From positions 1 through 6,785 of the forward strand of contig VYDF01000265.1 of the NCBI GenBank assembly GCA_009843565.1: a stretch of DNA of 6,785 nucleotides. The letters run 5' to 3'. Within the stretch, counting starts at the first letter, position 1. Each line of letters begins with the position of its first letter. The notes below the pieces were generated by a model. That model was not told where the DNA came from. It did no database searches and worked only from the letters and a program-made list of their open reading frames with translations. Below, in pieces: positions 1-5,405 of this stretch. Position numbers and translations under genes: made by a program. Origin of the DNA: Acidimicrobiia bacterium (GTDB lineage: Bacteria; Actinomycetota; Acidimicrobiia; Acidimicrobiales; Bin134).

Positions 1-146
1 GCCCAGAACAGTCCCGCGGTAAGCAACAGCGCGGCGATGTAGATCAATCCCGTCTTGTTGAGAGCCACCGGCGTGTCGGTGAACAAGAAGTCGGGCCAAA
101 CGAACAAGTGCGAGACCGGCGGAAAGTCCAGGGCAAACACGTTCAC
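1..146 (-). CDS. atpB: ATP synthase F0 subunit a (N-terminal fragment, runs off left edge)
   Basis: Subunit a forms the stator half-channels that carry protons past the c-ring of F1F0-ATP synthase in the cytoplasmic membrane. Only the first 48 codons are visible. The N-terminal stretch FPPVSHLFVWPDFLF (residues 8-22) is typical of actinobacterial AtpB. It is followed by the start of the first membrane helix (about residues 32-48, ending AGLFW at the window edge). The start is a GTG at 146-144, which overlaps the TGA of the preceding gene by four bases (GTGA). A good AAGGAG ribosome site lies 7 bases upstream. The catalytic-channel arginine helix lies beyond the window, so subunit identity rests on the N-terminus and on the two AtpI/AtpZ-like genes directly upstream. 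The rest of the atp operon would be expected to follow to the left. Confidence 0.9.
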   Translation of the reverse strand, partial: MNVFALDFPPVSHLFVWPDFLFTDTPVALNKTGLIYIAALLLTAGLFW

Positions 147-580
147 TGAGAGGCTCCTTGTGGCTTCAAGCCGGGATAAGCGAGGGACATGGAGACAAAT
201 CGGGTCTCCCAAACCAGCAGAACAATATGGGCCGCGACCAGCGTGATGACAAACGGCAGGGCCTCAAACCATCCAGTATTTCTCACCAGGAAGTAGGCCC
301 CGGTGAGAATGCCCAGGCGAATGAAGTACCCGCCCATCACCCCGGCCATCAGCATGGTGGGCGAAATCCGCATCGACCAGGTGATGAGCGAGGCGGCCAG
401 CCAGAAGTTGATCAGGATCAGCCCAAGGGCGTAGCCGCTGGACCACAAACCGTCGAACCCCCAAACGCCAGCGCACACTCCGACCAGCACCGGCCCGCCG
501 ATCAGTCCCCGGCGAACGATGTCTTGGGCCAAAGCCCGCTCGGGGGCCTCCTCGCCAGCCGCCGCCGGCCGCTCAGCCAT
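143..580 (-). CDS. atpI: AtpI-like membrane protein (ATP synthase I-type), precedes atpB
   Basis: This is a 145-residue membrane protein in the place where many atp operons carry atpI, matching the position of the ATP synthase I-type gene (Rv1303) before atpB in mycobacteria. Four hydrophobic segments are visible at about residues 25-42, 48-68, 76-99 and 105-125, after an acidic/alanine-rich soluble N-terminus and before a short polar tail. AtpI-type proteins are thought to help assemble the c-ring or the F0 sector; they are not part of the catalytic machine. The sequence has no catalytic motif, so the assignment rests on size, helix pattern and position. The ATG at 580 is preceded by AGAGGT with 5 bases spacing. 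The start overlaps the end of the AtpZ-like gene by 8 bases, and the stop overlaps atpB by 4 bases, so the three are almost certainly cotranslated. The family is divergent, hence moderate confidence on the exact name. Confidence 0.75.
   Translation of the reverse strand: MAERPAAAGEEAPERALAQDIVRRGLIGGPVLVGVCAGVWGFDGLWSSGYALGLILINFWLAASLITWSMRISPTMLMAGVMGGYFIRLGILTGAYFLVRNTGWFEALPFVITLVAAHIVLLVWETRFVSMSLAYPGLKPQGASQ
154..159 (-). promoter_or_regulatory. Ribosome binding site of atpB
   Basis: AAGGAG on the minus strand, 7 bases before the GTG at 146. It lies inside the last codons of the AtpI-like gene, supports the GTG start, and implies that atpB is translated by its own initiation as well as by coupling through the GTGA overlap. 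Confidence 0.75.
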
Positions 581-863
581 CGGTGACCTCTGGGTCGGAG
601 TCCGCCCGACGGCTGGGCAGATTTCGGTCGTAGGCCTCCATGCGGTCGCTGTAGGTCCGCAGCGCCTTCCAACCGGCGTAGACGGCGGTCAACAGGCAAA
701 GCACCAGTGTGAAGACCGGCCTTGTGCCCAGAGCTCCGTCGATGAGCCAGCCGAAGAAGGCAAACAGCGCCGGAGTGGCCACCAACTCGAAGGCGATGGA
801 GAGGGCGTCTCCTGAGCTCTGGCGGTTGTATAGCTGGCGATTCTGCGTCATTGCAGTTGGCAC
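573..863 (-). CDS. atpZ: AtpZ/AtpI-family small membrane protein (ATPase gene 1)
   Basis: This is a 96-residue protein with two membrane helices, about residues 21-42 and 50-66, and a charged C-terminal tail. The motif GWLID (residues 38-42) at the end of helix 1, followed by LGTRPVFT, is the hallmark of the AtpZ/AtpI family (F0F1-ATPase subunit, gene 1 type). These small proteins sit at the head of atp operons and have been linked to F0 assembly and to Mg2+ transport in alkaliphilic Bacillus; the exact job is unsettled. The chosen start is GTG at 863 because AGGGG lies 8 bases upstream. An ATG four codons later, at 851, has no ribosome site. This gene opens the atp operon here: about 98 bases separate it from wecA, the largest gap in the window. 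Its stop overlaps the next gene by 8 bases. Confidence 0.82.
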   Translation of the reverse strand: MPTAMTQNRQLYNRQSSGDALSIAFELVATPALFAFFGWLIDGALGTRPVFTLVLCLLTAVYAGWKALRTYSDRMEAYDRNLPSRRADSDPEVTDG

Positions 864-871
864 GAATTGGG

Positions 872-876
872 CCCCT
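872..876 (-). promoter_or_regulatory. Ribosome binding site of the AtpZ-like gene
   Basis: AGGGG on the minus strand, 8 bases before the GTG at 863. It decides in favour of GTG 863 over ATG 851, which has only non-purine-rich sequence before it. The inverted repeat at 878-900 ends one base upstream of it. Confidence 0.5.
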
Positions 877-877
877 A

Positions 878-900
878 TGGCAAGCGGATTGGGCTTGCCA
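878..900 (-). repeat. Perfect inverted repeat in the leader of the atp operon
   Basis: TGGCAAGC, a 7-base spacer (CCAATCC), then GCTTGCCA: two perfectly complementary 8-base arms in the 98-base gap between wecA and the AtpZ-like gene. As RNA it would form an 8-base-pair hairpin ending one base before the AGGGG ribosome site. As DNA it could be a dyad binding site. It is not a conventional intrinsic terminator on the minus strand, because it is followed by ATAGGGG and not by a T run. Whether it is functional is inference. The rest of the gap (901-961) holds no recognisable promoter or terminator. Confidence 0.4.
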
Positions 901-961
901 AAATGGTTTCGCGTACCAGGCTACGGGGCCAAATCATCAGACTGGCTGCCGGAGAAGTCGA

Positions 962-2068
962 TCAGGGGGTTCGACGGCGCAAAATGGGATGGAAAACGGT
1001 GTAGAGCATCAACACCAGCACCGCGGCGGCAGGGACCATGATCGCCTCCCCCTCCCCGGCATAGGTTGGATACAGCACCAGGGTTGACATCAGGGCGGTG
1101 AAAAGCCACAAGATCAGCACACTGCGGCGATGGCCGTGGCCCAGGCTCATCAGCCGGTGGTGCAGGTGCTCTTTGTCGGGAGCGGTGATGCTGGTGCGGG
1201 CCCGGGTCCGCCGAAGAACGGCCCACAGCACATCTACCACCGGCACCGCCAAGATGATCAGCGGAATGAGCATGGGAGCGAACAAGAAATAGGTTTGCCC
1301 CGCGAACGGCTCGCTGCTGCGCCCCCCCACCGACACCGTGGAAGCAGCCAACAGCGTGCCCAGAAACAGCGCGCCGCCATCGCCCATGAAAATGCGGGCC
1401 CGATGGAAGTTCTGGGGCAGAAAGCCCACCGCCACCCCGCTGGCGATGATCGCCACCAGCGGACCGACATTGGTGGGCAGCAGGACCTCTTCATCGGTGA
1501 GCTTGATGGAGTAAACGAAGAACGTGAGCCCGGCGATGCCCACAATGCCCGCGGCCAATCCGTCCAGGCCGTCGATCAAGTTGATGGCGTTGACAATGGC
1601 CACCAGCCACAGCACCGTGACCACAAAGGCCAAGTCTTGAGAGAGAATCAGCGCGTCCAACACCGGCAGCCTCAGATTCAGCACGGTCACCCCGGCAAAC
1701 GCCAGAATGCTGCCGGCCAGCACCATGGAGGCCACCTTGGCTGGGGCCGACATCTCCCGCACATCGTCGTAGGTCCCGAACACGATCATCACCAGCGCGG
1801 CGATCACGATTCCCACCGGCTCCGATGCGGTGGCGAACACCACGTCGAAATCGCTCAGCAGCCACGCGACGCCCATGGCCGAGAGAAAACCGATGAACAT
1901 GGCCACACCGCCGAGCACCGCGGTGGATTGCTCGTGGACTCGCCGGGCGTCGGGCTCCACCATGAGGCCCCATCGCTCGCTGATGAGGCGCATTACCGGG
2001 GTGGCCGCCAGCGTCACCCCCGCGGCTACGGCAAAGACAATGAAGTAGCTGTCTAAGCCGGGGGCCAT
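962..2068 (-). CDS. wecA: WecA/TagO-type undecaprenyl-phosphate N-acetylglucosaminyl-1-phosphate transferase
   Basis: This is a 368-residue polytopic membrane enzyme of glycosyltransferase family 4 (the MraY/WecA group). It joins a sugar-1-phosphate, most likely GlcNAc-1-P from UDP-GlcNAc, to polyprenyl phosphate on the inner face of the membrane. This is the first step of an envelope polymer; in mycobacteria it starts the arabinogalactan linker. All family signatures are present: the DD pair in GTYDDV (D101-D102), NAINLIDGLDGLAAG (N160, N163, D166, D169), FHRARIFMGDGG (about 221-232), and the C-terminal HLHHR (301-305) that marks the WecA/TagO/WbpL branch and is absent from MraY. About ten or eleven hydrophobic segments span the length. 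The ATG at 2068 is the only sensible start: the glyA stop codon lies in the same frame just 12 bases upstream, and no strong ribosome site is visible. Coupling to glyA translation is therefore likely. The exact sugar substrate cannot be read from sequence. Confidence 0.92.
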   Translation of the reverse strand: MAPGLDSYFIVFAVAAGVTLAATPVMRLISERWGLMVEPDARRVHEQSTAVLGGVAMFIGFLSAMGVAWLLSDFDVVFATASEPVGIVIAALVMIVFGTYDDVREMSAPAKVASMVLAGSILAFAGVTVLNLRLPVLDALILSQDLAFVVTVLWLVAIVNAINLIDGLDGLAAGIVGIAGLTFFVYSIKLTDEEVLLPTNVGPLVAIIASGVAVGFLPQNFHRARIFMGDGGALFLGTLLAASTVSVGGRSSEPFAGQTYFLFAPMLIPLIILAVPVVDVLWAVLRRTRARTSITAPDKEHLHHRLMSLGHGHRRSVLILWLFTALMSTLVLYPTYAGEGEAIMVPAAAVLVLMLYTVFHPILRRRTP

Positions 2069-2080
2069 GACATCAGTGGG

Positions 2081-3328
2081 CTACCCAGCGAGCGAATACG
2101 GCGTGAACCGCCCGCAGAGATCGGCCACTTCAGCTCGGACTTCTGCTACCACACCTTCGTCGTCGCGTCGGCGCAGGGTTTGACCGATCATGTTGGCGAT
2201 GAGTTCCATCTCCTCCGGTCCCATTCCCTGAGTGGTTGTGGCCGGGGTGCCGATTCGCACTCCGCTGGTCACGAACGGAGAGCGGGGGTCATCGGGCACG
2301 GTGTTCTTGTTGAGGGTGATTCCGGCTCGGTCCAGCACCTCTTGGGCCACCTTTCCGGTGAGATCCTCGTCGAAGGACCGCAGGTCCACGAGGAGCAGAT
2401 GGTTGTCGCTGCCCCCCGACACCAGGCGGAATCCCTCTTCGGCCAGCCCCTTGACCAGCGCCCCGCTGTTTTGCACGATGCGAGCCGCGTAATCGGCGAA
2501 TTCGGGGGTGGAGGCCTCGCCGAAGGCGACCGCCTTGGCGGCGATCACGTGCTCTAGGGGGCCGCCCTGGAGCCCGGGGAACAGGGCTTTGTCGATGGCC
2601 GGGGCAAGATCCTCAGAGCAGAGGATTGCTCCGCCACGGGGGCCGCGCAGCGTTTTGTGGGTGGTGAAGGTGACGATGTCGGAATGAGGCACCGGATTGG
2701 GGTGGACCCCGCCGGCGATCAGGCCAGCGATGTGGGCCGCGTCGAACATGAACAGGGCGCCCACCTCGTCGGCGATGGTCCGAAACGGCGCCGGGTCGAT
2801 GATGCGGGGATAGGCGGTGGCCCCCGCCACAATGAGCTTGGGCTGGTGCTCGAGGGCCAGATCCCGGATCTGGTCGTAGTCGATGCGCTCGTCGCTGGGA
2901 GTCACGCCATAGGCCACAAACCGGTAGGTGCGTCCGCTGATGTTCACCGGGGAGCCATGGGTGAGGTGGCCGCCGTGGTCGAGGCTCATGCCCAGCACGG
3001 TGTCGCCGGGCTCCAACACAGCCAGGTAGGCGGCCACGTTGGCGTTGGCCCCCGAGTGGGGCTGCACGTTGGCATGGTCGGCGCCGAACAAGGCGGTGGC
3101 CCGCTCCCGGGCAATGGACTCCACCTCGTCGATCACCATGTTGCCGCCGTAGTAGCGGCGACCCGGGTAACCCTCGCTGTATTTGTTGGTGAGCACCGAC
3201 CCAGTTGCCGACAGCACCGCAGGCGAGGCGAAGTTCTCCGAGGCGATGAGCTGCACCGTGGTGTTCTGACGCTCCACCTCCCGGCCGATCATGTCGAATA
3301 CCGGGTCATTGCCGTTGCTGGGCCACAT
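2081..3328 (-). CDS. glyA: Serine hydroxymethyltransferase
   Basis: This PLP-dependent cytosolic enzyme interconverts serine and glycine while charging tetrahydrofolate with a one-carbon unit. From the ATG at 3328 it is 415 residues, normal for bacterial GlyA. Visible landmarks: QLIASENF near residues 26-33, the NKYSEGYPGRRYYGG stretch (about 48-62), DAAH (D196 pairing with the PLP pyridine nitrogen, H199), the PLP lysine K225 in TTHKTLRGPRGG, and the substrate-carboxylate arginine R358 in SGVRIGTPA. Two positions differ from the commonest form: threonine (T171) where S of SAY is usual, and DAAH in place of DMAH. Two starts are possible. ATG 3328 shares one base with the rpiB stop (TGATG). 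TTG 3331 gives a 4-base overlap and sits at a better distance from the AAAGGAGAGG ribosome site. I chose ATG for codon strength; the difference is one residue. Confidence 0.97.
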   Translation of the reverse strand: MWPSNGNDPVFDMIGREVERQNTTVQLIASENFASPAVLSATGSVLTNKYSEGYPGRRYYGGNMVIDEVESIARERATALFGADHANVQPHSGANANVAAYLAVLEPGDTVLGMSLDHGGHLTHGSPVNISGRTYRFVAYGVTPSDERIDYDQIRDLALEHQPKLIVAGATAYPRIIDPAPFRTIADEVGALFMFDAAHIAGLIAGGVHPNPVPHSDIVTFTTHKTLRGPRGGAILCSEDLAPAIDKALFPGLQGGPLEHVIAAKAVAFGEASTPEFADYAARIVQNSGALVKGLAEEGFRLVSGGSDNHLLLVDLRSFDEDLTGKVAQEVLDRAGITLNKNTVPDDPRSPFVTSGVRIGTPATTTQGMGPEEMELIANMIGQTLRRRDDEGVVAEVRAEVADLCGRFTPYSLAG

Positions 3329-3786
3329 CAAGGGGCTACCTCTCCTTTGGGCAAAAGGGCGTCTATCTTGGCCACCCGGGGGATGTGGCGGCCCTCCTCG
3401 AAGGATGCTTGGAGGAATGCCTCCAATGCCTCTCGAGCTGCCTCCGGGCCGATGAGCCGCTCGCCCAAACAGATCACGTTGGCATCGTTGTGCTCACGGG
3501 TCAGCCGGGCCGAGGTCACATCGTGCACGGTGGCCGCTCGCACGCCGGGCACCTTATTGGCCGCCATGGCGATCCCGATGCCGGAGCCGCACACACACAG
3601 GCCTAGCTCGGCCTCTCCGGCGGCCACCTTGCGGGCTACTGCCTCGCCGAAGTCGGGATAGTCCACCCGATCGGGACCATGGGTGCCGCAGTCGGTGACA
3701 TCGTGGCCCAAGTCCCGCAAATGGGCCACCAGCACGTCTTTCAACTGCACCCCAGCGTGGTCGGCCCCGGCGGCGATTCGCGCCAT
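3328..3786 (-). CDS. rpiB: Ribose-5-phosphate isomerase B (RpiB/LacAB family)
   Basis: RpiB interconverts ribose 5-phosphate and ribulose 5-phosphate in the non-oxidative pentose phosphate pathway. The 152-residue product matches the usual length of about 150. Motifs: GADHAG at 7-12 (H10), VDYPD at 41-45, CGSGIGIAMAANK at 66-78 with the catalytic-base cysteine C66, and EHNDANVICLGER at 98-110 (H99). The cysteine-type active site is like Escherichia coli RpiB. Mycobacterial RpiB lacks this cysteine. The start at ATG 3786 is chosen because family proteins begin right at this MARIAAGADHAG stretch. However, the same frame is open back to an ATG at 3846 that directly abuts the TAG of the upstream gene, which would add 20 polar residues; neither start has a clear ribosome site. 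The 60-base stretch 3787-3846 holds no promoter I can support. The stop overlaps glyA. Confidence 0.95.
   Translation of the reverse strand: MARIAAGADHAGVQLKDVLVAHLRDLGHDVTDCGTHGPDRVDYPDFGEAVARKVAAGEAELGLCVCGSGIGIAMAANKVPGVRAATVHDVTSARLTREHNDANVICLGERLIGPEAAREALEAFLQASFEEGRHIPRVAKIDALLPKGEVAP
3339..3348 (-). promoter_or_regulatory. Ribosome binding site of glyA
   Basis: AAAGGAGAGG on the minus strand, inside the last codons of rpiB. AAGGAG is 10 bases from TTG 3331 and 13 from ATG 3328; the second GAGG is 7 and 10 bases away respectively. It is one of the strongest ribosome sites in the window, in keeping with high glyA expression, and it leaves the choice between the adjacent TTG and ATG open. 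Confidence 0.65.
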
Positions 3787-3846
3787 AGGGGTCAATCTAC
3801 CCAGCCCACTGCCTGATTGATGACTCTTTACGCCGATCTTCTCCAT

Positions 3847-4857
3847 CTAGGTGAATGAGATCGGCGATTGCAGCCACCAGGGCCGGTCGCTGGTTCTGAT
3901 CTCTATCACCCATTTCACCCACCAGAGACCCCGGCGTCCGGGGGCCACCAGGCGAGCGGGGGCGCCGTGTCCCCGCGACAGCGGTTTCCCGCCCAATTCG
4001 TGGGCCAACATCATCTTGTGCGCATCGCCGAGCGGAAAGCGGCGCGTGTAGCCAGTGGCCGAGCGCACCTCCAGGCTGCGGCCAGTGGCACCAGGGCCGA
4101 GAAGCTCGGACAGCATGACGCCAGTCCAGCTCTGCGTGCTGTACCACCCGTTGGTGCAGTCCAGCGTCGCCTCCTTGGTCGTGGTGTGGGCCGCGAGCTC
4201 CCGATAATCCACATCGCGCTCCACCGATCCCCGCAGGCGAAGCACCCAATCGTCGGGGTTGATATGAGGGGGCGAGTCGGTGAACCACTGCACAACCGGC
4301 ATCTGCCGAGGTTCGCCCGACCCCACCTCGTGCGAACCGGTAAAGCGCCGGTCAGAGGCAGCCCACCGGTCGAATGTGGTGCGGAATCCCAACGCGATCC
4401 CCGCCACCCCCAGGGCTTGGAGCCAGGTGCGCCGGGAGATGTCTATGGGGCGGATTCGCTGGGGGCGGGTTACCACGTGTAGTGCCACCAAGGGCACGGC
4501 TGCGATGGCGAAGATGACGTGCAAGCCAATGGGCGACCACACTCCGAACGGTTCCCAGACGTCGAGGGTGTGGATCAGCCCGGTGATCAGGGCGCCGGTG
4601 ACAACCGTGGCCAGCGCAATGGAGGCAAAGCGATTTGGCCGACGGCGACTGAGGCCCCGTTGCACAATCGGGCTCTTGGGGCGGGCTAATACGAGGACGA
4701 CAAAGCCGAGCACGCCGTGCAAGGTCACCAGCCACGCGGTGGAGGAGCCTCCGAGCAAGAAGGACGCCCCGCCGGTGATCCATGCCAGCGACAGCGTGAT
4801 TAGCAGGGCCAAGTTGGTCTTGCGACCTCGGGAGGCAGGACTCTCGGACCGTGTCAA
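3847..4857 (-). CDS. Membrane-anchored molybdopterin oxidoreductase, sulfite oxidase/MsrP family, with likely Tat-dependent fifth helix
   Basis: This 336-residue protein has two parts. Residues 1-160 carry five hydrophobic segments (about 15-36, 40-58, 78-97, 107-129, 145-158). Loops 59-77 and 130-143 are rich in arginine and so should be cytoplasmic. Residues 185-336 are a molybdopterin-binding domain of the sulfite oxidase family: molybdenum-ligand cysteine C234 in LDCTNGWYSTQSWTGV, and the family C-terminal block HGAPARLVAPGRRGLWWVKW (297-316). The fifth helix begins with SRRTWLQALG (141-150), a twin-arginine-like motif. This suggests Sec insertion of helices 1-4 and Tat export of the folded cofactor domain, as known for actinobacterial Rieske proteins. 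Histidines H47, H96, H113 and H127 lie in or at the ends of helices 2-4 and could bind heme b (inference). The substrate is unknown; sulfite or oxidised methionine residues are family possibilities. The start is TTG 4857, overlapping the previous stop as TTGA, with GGAAGGG 8 bases upstream. Confidence 0.88.
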   Translation of the reverse strand: MTRSESPASRGRKTNLALLITLSLAWITGGASFLLGGSSTAWLVTLHGVLGFVVLVLARPKSPIVQRGLSRRRPNRFASIALATVVTGALITGLIHTLDVWEPFGVWSPIGLHVIFAIAAVPLVALHVVTRPQRIRPIDISRRTWLQALGVAGIALGFRTTFDRWAASDRRFTGSHEVGSGEPRQMPVVQWFTDSPPHINPDDWVLRLRGSVERDVDYRELAAHTTTKEATLDCTNGWYSTQSWTGVMLSELLGPGATGRSLEVRSATGYTRRFPLGDAHKMMLAHELGGKPLSRGHGAPARLVAPGRRGLWWVKWVIEIRTSDRPWWLQSPISFT

Positions 4858-5405
4858 GCCACGAGCCCTTCCACGTCCACGGCCCCTTGGCGCAGGATCG
4901 AGATCCCGTTTTCGGTTACCTCCACGACAGTAGAGGCGGGGGCATGGCAGGAACCGCCGTCGATCACCAACTGAACCGCGGGGAATGCTGCGGCGGCTTC
5001 CGCTGCGGTGTGGGGGGTGGGCTGACCACTCAGGTTGGCGCTAGTAGTAGCGATGGGACCGACTGCGGCAGCCAAGGCCCGCACCAGCGGATGGTCGGGA
5101 CATCGCACGCCACAGCCGTCTTGGACGATGGTGAGCGCCCCCGGCCAGCACTCCTCCATGAGCCTCCGGGTGGCGGGAAGCGGGTCGAACATCTGCTCAG
5201 CATCGGTGGGGCGGGCCACCAGGATGGCCACTGCCTTGTCCAAGGGGCGCTGTTTGAGCTCGAACAGCAGGTCGGTGTTCTCGGGCAATGCGGCCAGCCC
5301 GTACACCGTGTCGGTGGGGATGATCACCGCCTGGCCCGCGCGCAGTTCAGCTGCGGCCGTCTCCACCAACCCGGTCACGGCCTCCGGCACTACGTCAGAC
5401 GGCAT
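4854..5405 (-). CDS. tsaC: L-threonylcarbamoyladenylate synthase (Sua5/TsaC/YwlC, YrdC domain)
   Basis: This enzyme makes threonylcarbamoyl-AMP from threonine, bicarbonate and ATP, the first step of the universal t6A37 modification of ANN-decoding tRNAs. The 183-residue product is a single YrdC domain of the short TsaC/YrdC type, without the extra C-terminal Sua5 domain. Seen motifs: PTDTVYGLA (30-38), the nucleotide-binding KQRP (51-54), WPGALT (88-93), TTSANLSG (120-127), STVVEV (158-163) and ILRQGAV (170-176). The reading frame is open far upstream, to 5726, but those extra residues are a low-complexity arginine-rich shadow of prmC. I take ATG 5405, which overlaps prmC by 16 bases. A GTG at 5390 that shares one base with the prmC stop (TAGTG) is a real alternative. 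The position after prfA-prmC is the usual one in actinobacteria and Firmicutes. The 3' end overlaps the next gene by 4 bases. Confidence 0.93.
   Translation of the reverse strand: MPSDVVPEAVTGLVETAAAELRAGQAVIIPTDTVYGLAALPENTDLLFELKQRPLDKAVAILVARPTDAEQMFDPLPATRRLMEECWPGALTIVQDGCGVRCPDHPLVRALAAAVGPIATTSANLSGQPTPHTAAEAAAAFPAVQLVIDGGSCHAPASTVVEVTENGISILRQGAVDVEGLVA
4866..4872 (-). promoter_or_regulatory. Ribosome binding site of the molybdopterin gene
   Basis: GGAAGGG on the minus strand, 8 bases before TTG 4857 and inside the 3' end of the Sua5/TsaC gene. It is the reason for accepting the rare TTG start; there is no in-frame ATG or GTG nearby that keeps the N-terminal charged segment and first helix. 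Confidence 0.6.

Noticed and set aside
864..961. Sigma-70-type promoter or intrinsic terminator in the wecA-atpZ gap
   Set aside because: A TTGGCA hexamer is present, but no acceptable -10 element at 16-18 bases, and no GC-rich stem followed by a T run for the minus strand. A promoter may exist but I cannot support its position.
1130..2056. Plus-strand reading frame of 308 codons opposite wecA
   Set aside because: A His/Gln/Arg-rich translation with no hydrophobic core or motif, fully antisense to a gene with all its family signatures.
2066..2083. Stop-codon readthrough joining glyA and wecA, which are in the same frame
   Set aside because: The genes are separated by TAG and four codons in one frame, but both proteins are complete and of normal length, and no readthrough signal is visible.
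2657..3661. Long plus-strand reading frame of 334 codons opposite glyA and rpiB
   Set aside because: It is the antisense shadow of two certain genes. The translation is rich in His, Gly and Val with no recognisable domain, and it crosses a gene boundary. GC-rich DNA often yields such frames.
3787..3800. Small hairpin GGGT-AGATTG-ACCC before the rpiB start
   Set aside because: Only four base pairs with no extension; expected by chance in GC-rich DNA.
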